A stretch of DNA of 40,464 nt, from NCBI GenBank assembly GCA_002481545.1, contig DLEF01000018.1:23997-64460 (forward strand), in the 5' to 3' direction. Positions 1 through 7,224 of the stretch are shown one piece after another (the first letter of the stretch is position 1; each line of letters begins with the position of its first letter). The position numbers and the translations under genes are program-made. This DNA is from Cyanobacteria bacterium UBA7753. Lineage in GTDB: Bacteria > Cyanobacteriota > Vampirovibrionia > Gastranaerophilales > Gastranaerophilaceae. The notes beneath the pieces are model-generated. The model had not been told where the DNA came from. It was given only the letters and a program-made list of their open reading frames with translations, and made no database searches.

Positions 1-53
1 TAAAAGTAATTCATTACGTTGTTTTAAGGTGTTCTTAAAATTCTCTGCGGTCA
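1..53 (-). CDS. N-terminus of an unidentified protein, cut by the window edge
   Basis: Only the first 17-18 codons are visible, reading MTAENFKNTLKQRNELLL from an ATG at 53. A good ribosome binding site (GAAAGGGGAAA) lies just upstream, so the start is believable. The visible part is a charged helix and is too short to name. An AT-rich leader (54-184) separates it from the DUF1848 gene, which also reads leftward. In that gap there is only a weak 7-bp inverted repeat (CAAATGT/ACATTTG) with a loop of about 25 bases and no clear terminator. Confidence 0.5.
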
Positions 54-184
54 TAGTTTCCCCTTTCTAATTCTTTTATTCTTATCATTTTATTACTATA
101 TCAATATATGCTTCATTCGCTTAAATAAAACCAATAAACAAATGTTCAATTTTTTGTACCATAATTTTTTACATTTGCATTATA

Positions 185-1126
185 TTAAAATAATTTTAGA
201 TTATTATCCGCATATTTGTCAATAAAACTTTTTTGTTGTCCCTGCTGTATTATGTCTGTGTCTTTTAATTCTCCTAACAGAATCGGAGAATTTGGGTTAT
301 GTGTTTTGTAGTTTTCTATGGCTTTTTTAGGGGTTGAGTTTGCATAACAGTATCTGCATCCGTTAGGACAGGTATCATAGGCTCCTATATCTCGGGATTC
401 CATACATCCGCAGTCTTTTCTTAAAGGTTTATGTTTTAGATTTTTGAGGCGTATGCTGTTAGCGTTCCCTACAATATCAGAGGTCATACAGCCCGAATGA
501 TGTATGCCGAATTTTTCAAAATCCTCGCCAGTGGCGCAGGTCTGGGTGTAAAGGTTGTATTTCTTTGATATTTCACCCAATCCTTTAGCGAGTAACATTT
601 TTTCTTTCTCGCTTACGGGGATAAGTTCGGGCATATTAACGGATAATTTTTTGTAAGGATAGACAAAGCTGAATATACAGCGGTCAATATGCGGGGATAA
701 TTGTTTTGCCATAGCATCAAATGTTTCTAAATGGCGTTTTATTGTATATTTCTTTGTTAATAAAACCGGATCATATCTCCATGCAATACGGTTTTTGCCG
801 ACAATTTTTTCAAGCTTCAATAGTGTTTCAATACTTTGTTCTATAGGTGGAACATTGGGTTCTATATCTGTGCCGTAGGCGGTAATTGTATAATGGAAAT
901 ACGTATTAAATCTGTCCGTAATCTCGTGCAGTCTGTCTAAAATCGGCGAATAGTTTTTGGAGCAAAATACGACACAATCGACCTTGTCGGGGGTTAAGTC
1001 GTAGCGTGTTACTTTGTGTACAAAAAGAGGATTTCTCACATAGACAAATCCTTCTTTAAACCTGTTCAATAACCAATCGGAATAGTATTGAACGGTGTCC
1101 GTTCTTCCGCCCGTGTTTATAATCAT
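185..1126 (-). CDS. DUF1848 family iron-sulfur protein
   Basis: The 313-residue protein has the cysteine-rich C-terminal signature of the DUF1848 family: a CGC pair followed by DIGAYDTCPNGCRYCYAN near residues 240-265. These clustered cysteines probably bind an Fe-S cluster. The family's biochemical activity is not established as far as I know, so no reaction is assigned. The length is normal for the family. The gene is last in a four-gene minus-strand operon. The TAA of the preceding PPC gene (1128-1130) is one base from this ATG, and a GGAAG ribosome binding site lies inside the end of that gene, so translation is probably coupled. The start MIINTGGRTD is typical of the family. Confidence 0.85.
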   Translation of the reverse strand: MIINTGGRTDTVQYYSDWLLNRFKEGFVYVRNPLFVHKVTRYDLTPDKVDCVVFCSKNYSPILDRLHEITDRFNTYFHYTITAYGTDIEPNVPPIEQSIETLLKLEKIVGKNRIAWRYDPVLLTKKYTIKRHLETFDAMAKQLSPHIDRCIFSFVYPYKKLSVNMPELIPVSEKEKMLLAKGLGEISKKYNLYTQTCATGEDFEKFGIHHSGCMTSDIVGNANSIRLKNLKHKPLRKDCGCMESRDIGAYDTCPNGCRYCYANSTPKKAIENYKTHNPNSPILLGELKDTDIIQQGQQKSFIDKYADNNLKLF

Positions 1127-1127
1127 A

Positions 1128-1562
1128 TTATAACTTCCAAACGGTTATGCCCGTTTTGTCGTCAACCATTCTGCGGATTACTCCGTCGGGAACGGGAGTA
1201 ATTACAAATTCTCCAGTGTAGAGGATAACGGCTTTTGCAAGGTGTCCGCCTATATTTTTAACTTCACCATTTTCCATATAAGAAAACATCGCATGCGTAT
1301 GTTCAAAAATATTATTGTCGTCATCAGCCGTAATATTACCTATACAAGATACCATCTCAAGCAAACCTGTTTTGTTATGTTTTAAGAAATCATTCTTTTC
1401 CGGAATAAAGGTCGAAACTGTTATATCACCGCATCCGCCGATACCCGTAAAGGTCGCGGATAAAATGCCTTCTTTTTTGCAAATCTCCATAATCTTTGAG
1501 ATTACTTCATCCCCTTTGTCAAACCTTGCATAAATATTATCGCCTAATTTTTTGTAATCCAT
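1128..1562 (-). CDS. PPC/DUF296 domain protein
   Basis: The 144-residue protein is a single PPC (DUF296) domain, with the family pattern of an N-terminal helix, the GIGGCGDITVS strand-turn, the internal EHTHAMFSY stretch and the VGGHL-like segment (here IGGHLAKAVIL). In plants this domain is fused to AT-hooks. Stand-alone bacterial versions form trimers and have no firmly assigned role, although they are often annotated as DNA-binding. The EHTH stretch resembles the metal-binding residues of some members. A strong ribosome binding site (AGGAAGAGG) precedes the ATG at 1562. It sits between the SnoaL-like and DUF1848 genes in one operon. Confidence 0.85.
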   Translation of the reverse strand: MDYKKLGDNIYARFDKGDEVISKIMEICKKEGILSATFTGIGGCGDITVSTFIPEKNDFLKHNKTGLLEMVSCIGNITADDDNNIFEHTHAMFSYMENGEVKNIGGHLAKAVILYTGEFVITPVPDGVIRRMVDDKTGITVWKL

Positions 1563-1581
1563 AGTTTTATCCTCTTCCTAT

Positions 1582-2004
1582 TTAAAGGTTTATAGATCCT
1601 ATTCCTCTGAATATTCCAATCATGCCCTCGGCTGCGACGTCATTGGTGACTTTGCCGTCTTCGTTAAAATAATAGAAATTCATAACGGATACCGAGATTT
1701 TTTTGCCTGTCGGCTTAAATCCCATAAATTCACCCGAGTGCGTTCCTGTCATATTCCAATAAACTGCGACTTTGTCGGCGTCGGCAACCATATCTTTGAT
1801 ATTCCATTGGATATCGGGAAACCCTTTTCTCATCATATCAACGATTGAAAGATAACCTTCTCCGCCATAGAGAGGCTCTGAACTTGCGGGAGTGTAGAAC
1901 GGTGCATCCGATGCGACAAGTTCTTTTGCAAGTTCTTTGTTGTTTGTATTTATCATTGTTTCAAACTTTTTCATCAATTGTTTGTTGCGTTCGATTTTGT
2001 CCAT
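1582..2004 (-). CDS. SnoaL-like / NTF2-fold protein
   Basis: The 140-residue protein has the layout of SnoaL-like ester cyclases: an N-terminal helical segment, a YGGEGYLSIVDMMRKGFPDIQW stretch split around residue 50, then strands including WNMTGTHSGEFMG and the PTGKKISVSVMNFYYF hairpin. The pattern GTHxGEFMGxxPTGK is characteristic. Members range from polyketide cyclases to proteins of unknown substrate, so no substrate can be given. A GGAG ribosome binding site lies upstream of the ATG at 2004. It lies 19 bases upstream of the PPC gene and follows the VOC gene in the same operon. Confidence 0.82.
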   Translation of the reverse strand: MDKIERNKQLMKKFETMINTNNKELAKELVASDAPFYTPASSEPLYGGEGYLSIVDMMRKGFPDIQWNIKDMVADADKVAVYWNMTGTHSGEFMGFKPTGKKISVSVMNFYYFNEDGKVTNDVAAEGMIGIFRGIGSINL

Positions 2005-2026
2005 AATGTCACTCCGTTAATTATTC

Positions 2027-2431
2027 TTACTTTTCTTGGAATATCTCGATTGTTTCCCCTACAGGGCCTGTAAAGAATGCAATTCTTACAGGGTAATCAG
2101 CTGTTTTATCTTCAATGGTTACATCCTGCGGAGCGAGTGTGACTTCGCATCCCGCATCTTTGACGGCTTTCGCTAAAGCGTCAGTATCTTTTGTTTGCAA
2201 TGCGAAGTGTTGGATTATCCCTGTCGGCAAGATTTCTCCCGCGTCCGAGAAAAGTTCCAATATGCTGTCCCCGCATTTTAGCATTGCTGCAGGTGAACCG
2301 TTAAAATCAAAGTCTTTATATACCGTAAAACCTAGGATATTTTTATAAAAATTAACCGCTTTATTAAAATGCTCAACGTCTTTGCATTTTAAGCAGGTGT
2401 GGTGTATTCCGCTTACTAATTCATTTGTCAT
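2027..2431 (-). CDS. VOC (glyoxalase/bleomycin resistance) family protein
   Basis: This 134-residue, single-domain vicinal-oxygen-chelate fold protein opens with SGIHHTCLKCKDVEHFNKAV and ends with FFTGPVGETIEIFQEK, the usual paired beta-alpha-beta halves. The candidate metal ligands are the early His, the mid-protein His (IIQHFALQT) and the late Glu (GETIEIF). The substrate cannot be predicted. It is the first gene of the minus-strand operon ending at 185. Its ribosome binding site (AGGAGG) is strong, and the upstream gap carries a TATAAT-like sequence (minus strand, about 2470-2475) facing away from the tag promoter, so the two transcripts diverge from 2432-2514. Confidence 0.85.
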   Translation of the reverse strand: MTNELVSGIHHTCLKCKDVEHFNKAVNFYKNILGFTVYKDFDFNGSPAAMLKCGDSILELFSDAGEILPTGIIQHFALQTKDTDALAKAVKDAGCEVTLAPQDVTIEDKTADYPVRIAFFTGPVGETIEIFQEK

Positions 2432-2499
2432 TGTATTGCCCTCCTGAAAATATCTCCTGCAAATATTATATTATAAAAATCCGATATTTATGTTATTTA

Positions 2500-2514
2500 T
2501 GCTAAAATTTCTGT
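2500..2514 (+). promoter_or_regulatory. Extended -10 box for a leaderless tag transcript
   Basis: TGC-TAAAAT (2500-2508) is an extended -10 element, and exactly six bases separate it from the tag ATG at 2515. Transcription normally starts about seven bases after the hexamer, which is the A of the ATG. No ribosome binding site is present. Nearly the same sequence precedes queE. Confidence 0.6.
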
Positions 2515-3120
2515 ATGGGATATTGTGATTATTGGAAAACTTCATCTGATGCCGATAAATACTACCACGATAACGAGTGGGGCGTTCCGTTGCATGACGA
2601 CAGAAAGCATTTCGAGTTTTTGACGTTGGAATCTATGCAGTGCGGACTCAGTTGGAAAACAATTATAAATAAGCGTGAGATTTTCAAGAAATGCTTTGCC
2701 GATTATGACTATGATAAGGTCGCAAAATTTACGTATAAAGATATTGACCGCATAATGAATACAGGAGGAATGATTAAGGCTGTGCGCAAGATAAAAGCCA
2801 TTATTCATAATGCTCAATGCTTCAATAAAATCAGAGACGAGTTTGGCACTTTTAGCGATTATATTTGGAAGTTTTCTGATCGTAAAACCATACTTTATGA
2901 CGGGCATGATACGGGCTCTATCCCTGCGAGCAATGCTTTGTCAGAGACGGTCAGCAAAGATTTGAAGAAACGCGGGTTTAAGTTTGTAGGGGCAGTCACA
3001 ATATATTCTTATTTGCAATCGGTCGGTATAATCAACGACCACGACAAAGATTGCCCGAGATATGATTATATCAATTCAAATTTCCCTACCGTGCACAAAC
3101 GCAGACACGGCGAAAAATAA
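2515..3120 (+). CDS. tag: DNA-3-methyladenine glycosylase I
   Basis: Tag removes 3-methyladenine from alkylated DNA as the first step of base excision repair. The 201-residue protein has the family signatures: Cys4 in MGYCDYW, then HDNEWGVP, FEFLTLESMQCGLSW, and a C-terminal INDHDKDCPRY. Cys4, the His of YYHDNEWG, and the His and Cys of the C-terminal motif match the structural zinc site of E. coli Tag. The length is slightly above the usual 187-195 because of a basic tail (KRRHGEK). There is no Shine-Dalgarno sequence; the ATG is placed six bases after a -10 box, so the mRNA is probably leaderless. It diverges from the VOC operon and is followed by the first palindromic repeat. Confidence 0.93.
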   Translation: MGYCDYWKTSSDADKYYHDNEWGVPLHDDRKHFEFLTLESMQCGLSWKTIINKREIFKKCFADYDYDKVAKFTYKDIDRIMNTGGMIKAVRKIKAIIHNAQCFNKIRDEFGTFSDYIWKFSDRKTILYDGHDTGSIPASNALSETVSKDLKKRGFKFVGAVTIYSYLQSVGIINDHDKDCPRYDYINSNFPTVHKRRHGEK

Positions 3121-3130
3121 TAATCCGATA

Positions 3131-3218
3131 AACCTCGCCCCCGCCTGCGGGAGAGATCTGTTTTCTTATGTTTTAAAGTGATAACTTTAAAATATTAGAA
3201 AACAGGGTGAGGGGGGAT
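3131..3218 (+). repeat. Composite palindromic repeat, copy 1
   Basis: This element has three parts. A GC-rich hairpin (CCTCGCCC...GGGAGAG) is followed by a long self-complementary arm pair (CTGTTTTCT...TTTTAAAG against CTTTAAAA...AGAAAACAG, about 22 bp with two or three mismatches). It ends in GGTGAGGGGGG. The same architecture with different arm sequences is found at 3314-3389 and 3955-4083, so this looks like a small non-coding mobile or REP-like element. No transposase is nearby. Confidence 0.6.
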
Positions 3219-3313
3219 AAAATGGTGAATGAGAAACAATGTTTTTTGGTGTTATTCAGAATTGATTTCGGAATATTGTTAATTGTCCTCTATTTATAAT
3301 CCGCTCTGCGGGC

Positions 3314-3389
3314 GCACCCCTCACCCGAATTTCTAAACTCACGGGCGTTCGTTAAGAAATTCAACCCTCGCCCACAGAGGAGCGAGGGT
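3314..3389 (-). repeat. Composite palindromic repeat, copy 2 (inverted)
   Basis: Read on the minus strand, this copy has the hairpin CCCTCGCTCC...GGGCGAGGG, then arms GAATTTCTTAA and TTTAGAAATTC that pair with each other, then the right end GGGTGAGGGGTGC. It is the same three-part plan as copy 1 in the opposite orientation. It lies immediately downstream of the gdx gene. The 95 bases between copies 1 and 2 (3219-3313) are AT-rich and show no gene. Confidence 0.6.
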
Positions 3390-3410
3390 AAAAACCGAGG
3401 AAATTTTCCT
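3390..3410 (-). terminator. Short candidate terminator of gdx
   Basis: On the minus strand the stop codon of gdx merges into AGGAAA-A-TTTCCT, a 6-bp perfect stem, followed by CGG and a run of five T. The stem is short and AT-rich, so this is a weak candidate. Confidence 0.4.
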
Positions 3411-3726
3411 ACGCTGACAACAATTTCAGCCCTGTTATTCCGCAGAGTATCATTCCGAAACAGACAAATTTCGCAAGGCTTACGGGTTCTTTAAACAGGA
3501 TTATCCCTAATATAACCGTGCCTGCAGTTCCTATGCCTGTCCAGACTGCATAAGCTGTTCCGAGCGGGATTTCTTTGAGTGACAGCGCGAGGAAGTAGTA
3601 ACAGGCTACCATTCCGATAACGGTTACGGTACTGCTCACGGGGTGCGTAAACCCTTCCGAGAGTTTCAGCCCGACTGCCCAAGTTATTTCAAACAATCCT
3701 GCTATGAGTAAATAAATCCAAGACAT
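3409..3726 (-). CDS. gdx: Guanidinium exporter (SMR family, Gdx/SugE type)
   Basis: The 105-residue protein has four hydrophobic helices. The hallmark WAVGLKLSEGF follows the membrane-embedded Glu13 (GLFEITWAVG) that couples guanidinium export to proton entry, and the stretch PLGTAYAVWTGIG is typical of the SugE/Gdx branch rather than EmrE-type drug exporters. The start is set at MSWIYLL (3726), which has a GAAAGGG ribosome binding site. Reading further upstream would run through a structured RNA leader. That leader is a guanidine-I riboswitch with a terminator, which independently supports guanidinium as the substrate. The transporter works in the inner membrane as an antiparallel dimer. Confidence 0.93.
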   Translation of the reverse strand: MSWIYLLIAGLFEITWAVGLKLSEGFTHPVSSTVTVIGMVACYYFLALSLKEIPLGTAYAVWTGIGTAGTVILGIILFKEPVSLAKFVCFGMILCGITGLKLLSA

Positions 3727-3742
3727 AATATTTCCCTTTCTT

Positions 3743-3780
3743 AAAAACAAAAACGCCACGGAGAAACTTATCTCCCTGGC
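3743..3780 (-). terminator. Riboswitch-controlled intrinsic terminator before gdx
   Basis: On the minus strand GCCAGGGAGA - TAAGTT - TCTCCGTGGC forms a 10-bp stem with one mismatch and is followed by GTTTTTGTTTTT. The left arm is the conserved 3' segment (GCC.GGGAGA) of the ykkC aptamer, so aptamer folding and terminator folding exclude each other. Guanidine binding should therefore allow read-through into gdx. Confidence 0.85.
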
Positions 3781-3866
3781 TTTTATCCTTCCGTGCAGGC
3801 AATCATATTGCCCGTTTTCTCTCAGACCAGACCATTTGAAAAACAAATGCGGAACCTTAGAAAACT
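3769..3866 (-). promoter_or_regulatory. Guanidine-I (ykkC) riboswitch aptamer
   Basis: On the minus strand the leader contains the ykkC-family landmarks in order: TTCTAAGGTTCCGC, a hairpin (ATTTGTTTTTCAAAT), GGTCTGGTCTGAGAGAAAACG, a second hairpin (GGGCAATATGATTGCCT), then GCACGGAAGGATAAAAGCC and AGGGAGAT. These match the conserved core of the guanidine-I class, with CTGGTCTGAGAG in place of the more common CTGGTCCGAGAG. Its 3' segment overlaps a terminator, and the gene downstream is the cognate guanidinium exporter. Confidence 0.92.
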
Positions 3867-3897
3867 TTTTGTTATTCAGTTGTATATAAATCATAGC

Positions 3898-3933
3898 ATA
3901 AAAATACCTGCGGAATAATTATTCCCCGCAGGT
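3898..3933 (-). terminator. Intrinsic terminator of the iron-sulfur flavoprotein gene
   Basis: ACCTGCGG and CCGCAGGT (3906-3913, 3926-3933) form an 8-bp GC-rich stem with extra A-T pairing inside the loop. On the minus strand it is followed by ATTTTTATG. It would end the transcript coming from 4104-4721 just before the riboswitch leader begins. Confidence 0.6.
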
Positions 3934-3954
3934 AATATAAATCTTTCAAGTCGC

Positions 3955-4083
3955 ACGTACCCCTCTCCTTTCAGGAGAGGGAGCTGTTCTTTCAATGTCA
4001 TCCTGAGCAATAACTTTTTAAATAATTTGTATTTAATAGAATATCAGCGAAGGATCTTTAATTAGAACAGCGGGTGAGGTGCA
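3955..4083 (+). repeat. Composite palindromic repeat, copy 3, with a nested repeat
   Basis: This copy has the hairpin CCCTCTCCT-TTC-AGGAGAGGG, arms AGCTGTTCT and AGAACAGC that pair with each other, and the right end GGGTGAGGTGC. Between the arms lies TGTCATCCTGAGC ... GCGAAGGATCT, which looks like an interrupted form of the GTCATCCTGAGC-GAAGGATCT sequence that recurs in many bacterial genomes. The interruption is about 37 bases of AT-rich sequence. It lies between the gdx leader and the flavoprotein gene. Confidence 0.6.
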
Positions 4084-4103
4084 ACATAATATTGTTATCA
4101 GTT

Positions 4104-4721
4104 TTATCTGATAAAGTTTGTTGCAACAAATTCTTCCTCTTCCGGCAAACCGTATTTTTCTTTGCCAAGAGCGATACTTTTCATTAAGAATGTCATATTG
4201 TTTGCAAGTGTTCTCATAGTTTGCAAGCCTTCTGCATCTTGTTTTGCTTCGCCTTGTTCTCTGCCGTGAACGCTGTTCCAGTATTGGCTGGAGGCTATCG
4301 GCATATTAGAGATAGTGAAGAATTTGTTTAACTCGTCAAATGTTGCACTGCAGCCGCCTCTGCGGGCTACGACAACGCTTGCTCCGACTTTCATTCTCTT
4401 TGAGAATGAGGTGCTGAAGAACAATCTTTGTACGAATGCAACTAGTGTTGCGTTTGCGCAAGCGTAGTATACAGGGCTTGCGATGATTAAGCCGTCAGCC
4501 TGTTCAAATTTTGGTGCCGTTTCGTTTACTAAATCGTCAAATACGCATTTGCCCTGTTCTTGACATTTGTAGCAGGCGATACAGCCTCTTATATCTTTTG
4601 AGCCGACTTTTACGACTTCTGTTTCGACTCCGTTTTTATCAAATGTTTTTACAAGTTCGTCTACCGCGATAGATGTATTTCCGTGCGGGTGCGGACTTCC
4701 GTTAATGATTAATACTTTCAT
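4104..4721 (-). CDS. Iron-sulfur flavoprotein / NADPH-dependent FMN reductase family
   Basis: The 205-residue protein starts with the flavodoxin-like FMN loop MKVLIINGSPHPHGNTS and carries GCIACYKCQEQGKC, with Cys47, 50, 53 and 59. This C-x2-C-x2-C-x5-C pattern is the 4Fe-4S motif of iron-sulfur flavoproteins. SPVYYACANATLVAFVQR is the usual second flavin loop. The protein probably moves electrons between reduced carriers and an unknown acceptor in the cytosol, and its true substrate cannot be told. The ribosome binding site (AAGGAGG) is strong. It is a single-gene transcript, divergent from the LysM/EF-hand gene. Confidence 0.88.
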   Translation of the reverse strand: MKVLIINGSPHPHGNTSIAVDELVKTFDKNGVETEVVKVGSKDIRGCIACYKCQEQGKCVFDDLVNETAPKFEQADGLIIASPVYYACANATLVAFVQRLFFSTSFSKRMKVGASVVVARRGGCSATFDELNKFFTISNMPIASSQYWNSVHGREQGEAKQDAEGLQTMRTLANNMTFLMKSIALGKEKYGLPEEEEFVATNFIR

Positions 4722-4797
4722 AATATTGCCTCCTTTTCCTGTTTTGATATTTTAGCATGAAATTAGTTTTTACGAAAAATTTATATATCAATTATTA

Positions 4798-4814
4798 ATT
4801 GTAACAATTGTAAC
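4798..4814 (-). promoter_or_regulatory. HLR1-like direct repeat upstream of the LysM/EF-hand gene
   Basis: The plus strand has AATTGTAAC twice in perfect tandem. Read on the minus strand this is GTTACAATT-GTTACAATT, which matches the HLR1 half-site of cyanobacteria but with a 9-base instead of a 10-base period. The site is 76 bases before the ATG at 4891 and 30 bases upstream of the predicted -35. Confidence 0.45.
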
Positions 4815-4844
4815 GATTTCTGAACATGCTGAAAACAGGGCGTT

Positions 4845-4874
4845 TTGCATGTTTTTATATATATGTAGTATTAT
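4845..4874 (+). promoter_or_regulatory. Predicted promoter of the LysM/EF-hand gene
   Basis: TTGCAT (4845-4850) and TATTAT (4869-4874) are separated by 18 bases. The transcript would begin near 4881, shortly before the ATG at 4891, with a weak AAGAGAG ribosome binding site between. Confidence 0.45.
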
Positions 4875-4890
4875 CAAGAGAGCTTTAAAC

Positions 4891-7224
4891 ATGAGTGACT
4901 TAGAAGTCAAAAACAATGGTATAAAATTAAATACCCAACCGACAGACGGCTCTACCCCGCAAGTAAAATCACAAAATGCTGGGACTACAAAGCCTACCAT
5001 TTTTAAAGGAATGACGGAAGCACAAGCAAAAGAACTTGGGGTTATTGACGAGTTTAACAGAGCTAATACTACAAAAGACGGCGTTATTTCCGAAGAGGAA
5101 TTTACTAATTACAGCCAAAATATAAATGAAAATGCTAATACTACACAAAAAAGTCAGTCAGGGAAAAGAGTAGCTCAAAACGGAGTTTATACCGTAAAGA
5201 GCGGGGATACATTAAGCAAAATAGCTAAAGATTTCGGGTTAAATCTTTATGTTTTGTATAATTTAAACAAAGATACTATCGGTTCTGATATGAATGTTAT
5301 TCAAGTCGGACAAAAAATAAAGATAACAAAAAGTGCGTCCGGCGATTCTTCTGCACAAATCGATGACAACGGAAATATTCAATTAGACGAAAAAACACAG
5401 AAAGTATTATTAGAAAAATTATCAAAAATAAAATTATCTGATGCTACCATGGATAAGCTTGCAAAAATGTTCAACGACGACAGTATAAAAAATCTGTCAA
5501 CCGTTGAATTAGTCCAAAGAGCTAAAACCCACGAAGTCGGTGAATTGGTTCAAGCTTTCCAAATGATTATTGATAACGAAGATAAAAAGAATTTATCCGT
5601 AATCAAAGCGACCTTGTCTGATAACGGTATTGAATCCTCAATACTTGGGGAAGCCGTTTCAAGCTTTACCGATAAAGAGAACTCAACAAAATTCTTTGCA
5701 GATTTAACAAAGCTTTTAGGTAAAGATGTTACACACATGAAAGTCCCTGATTTGTTGAAAGAAATCAAATCTTTGCCTGATGATAAAAAAGCGGAATTAA
5801 ATAAACTGTTTTCTAATCAGATTATAGACTACGAACTTGACAATATTGTTGAGGATAATACCGATATTAAAGTTTTGTTGTCAAAAATCGGCGTAGGTGA
5901 AAATGCGTCGGATGAAGAAATCGCAAAAGCTATCACCGACAGAGTTACATCTGATTTAGATGTAAATAATGAAAAAAGTTTATTAAAAGCTCAATTAGAT
6001 AAAATCAATAATGACGGGCTAACTAGCAAAGAAAAGAAACTTTACGGTGATGTTTCATCTTTATCCAATGAACAAAAATTAGCAATTGCACGCAGTCGTG
6101 TTTGCAATATGTATTTGAAATCATTTACAAATGCAAACTATACGTCATTAGGTAAACACGATTATAAGTCAATCTATAAATTCACAATGTCTTATCTTAA
6201 ATCAGACTTTGATAAGATAGCAGGTGAAAACGGTGCTCACCGTGAAGTCTATGCTGCATCCATAACTGTTAGTATGGATGATACAGGTGCTCCTGCCGAG
6301 TTTAAAGAAAAAATGGGCAATGTTGTTGCTCAAAACTCCAACAAATTAGGCGTTGATGCTTTGAGCGATGAAATGTTCGTTCAAACAACCAACCAAGTTG
6401 CACAATATGCCGATGGTGACTCCTTAAACAAATATTCAAACGATAACAGCAAAAGAGCTGATATAATCAAATCCGTATATCAAGATGTATTGTCTAACAC
6501 AACTGATGAAGGCAGAAAATCTGTTTTAAACGGTGCCATAAAGACTACAGAACAAATTATTCAAAATGGTCCGAGCGGACGCTCGGGTTCTGCTGACGGG
6601 GACGGTGCTGTATCTAATACCTCAAACAGGTCTGCCGTTACAAATCCTATATATGACAACAAAGGCAATGACGTGGCTGAAACAGCGCAATTGTCTCATG
6701 CATTTATGAAAAGTCATATTACAAAAACTCCGTACCAACAACGTAAAGAACAAATGCAGCAGGTACAGGCACAGCTTGAACAAGCGGCAGAAGAAATGCA
6801 TAAAAAAATGGGAGTTGCAATTGCAGGGTTAAAAAATAAACCTCCTGAAAAGGCACTCTCAATTGTATTTTCTCATTATGACCAAATGCCTGATAAAGCA
6901 AAAACATATTTTATAAATTATTTGACTCGTCAGTTTAACGAACATCCTGACGCATTATGTGAAATCTATCTTAAGGGGGATACAACAGTTCGTCAATTCT
7001 TACAGGATCAACACATAATGACTATTAATGATGTTTATGCACACTTGGACGAACATCCTGAAGATTTAAAATATGCAAGTAAAACAATTACAACCAATTA
7101 TTATGCATACAGTTCAAAGAAAATGATGCAGGATATGATGTCAAATCCTCAAGAACAAAAGAAGAAACTCCAAAATGAGTCTAACTGGCATGTGTTAGAT
7201 TTTAGCAGAACTCAACTTACTTAA
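4891..7224 (+). CDS. EF-hand and LysM domain protein with a long helical body
   Basis: The 777-residue protein has an EF-hand-like loop at residues 53-71 (DEFNRANTTKDGVISEEEF), a LysM domain at 99-147 (VYTVKSGDTLSKIAKDFG ... VGQKIKI), then about 500 residues of charged helical sequence and a Gln-rich coiled coil near 640-665. LysM domains bind peptidoglycan glycans, so an envelope location is likely, yet no signal peptide or membrane segment is visible. I chose the ATG at 4891: an in-frame ATG 14 codons earlier would place the start inside the predicted promoter. Residues 36-40 (TIFKG) resemble the F-x-G motif of the smaller proteins nearby. Its 3' end overlaps the convergent gene at 7217 by eight bases. 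Function unknown. Confidence 0.85.
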   Translation: MSDLEVKNNGIKLNTQPTDGSTPQVKSQNAGTTKPTIFKGMTEAQAKELGVIDEFNRANTTKDGVISEEEFTNYSQNINENANTTQKSQSGKRVAQNGVYTVKSGDTLSKIAKDFGLNLYVLYNLNKDTIGSDMNVIQVGQKIKITKSASGDSSAQIDDNGNIQLDEKTQKVLLEKLSKIKLSDATMDKLAKMFNDDSIKNLSTVELVQRAKTHEVGELVQAFQMIIDNEDKKNLSVIKATLSDNGIESSILGEAVSSFTDKENSTKFFADLTKLLGKDVTHMKVPDLLKEIKSLPDDKKAELNKLFSNQIIDYELDNIVEDNTDIKVLLSKIGVGENASDEEIAKAITDRVTSDLDVNNEKSLLKAQLDKINNDGLTSKEKKLYGDVSSLSNEQKLAIARSRVCNMYLKSFTNANYTSLGKHDYKSIYKFTMSYLKSDFDKIAGENGAHREVYAASITVSMDDTGAPAEFKEKMGNVVAQNSNKLGVDALSDEMFVQTTNQVAQYADGDSLNKYSNDNSKRADIIKSVYQDVLSNTTDEGRKSVLNGAIKTTEQIIQNGPSGRSGSADGDGAVSNTSNRSAVTNPIYDNKGNDVAETAQLSHAFMKSHITKTPYQQRKEQMQQVQAQLEQAAEEMHKKMGVAIAGLKNKPPEKALSIVFSHYDQMPDKAKTYFINYLTRQFNEHPDALCEIYLKGDTTVRQFLQDQHIMTINDVYAHLDEHPEDLKYASKTITTNYYAYSSKKMMQDMMSNPQEQKKKLQNESNWHVLDFSRTQLT

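Noticed and set aside
3727..3894. A longer gdx reading frame starting at 3894
   Set aside because: The extra 56 codons cover the guanidine-I riboswitch and its terminator, and the ATG at 3726 has a good ribosome binding site and gives the normal 105-residue protein.
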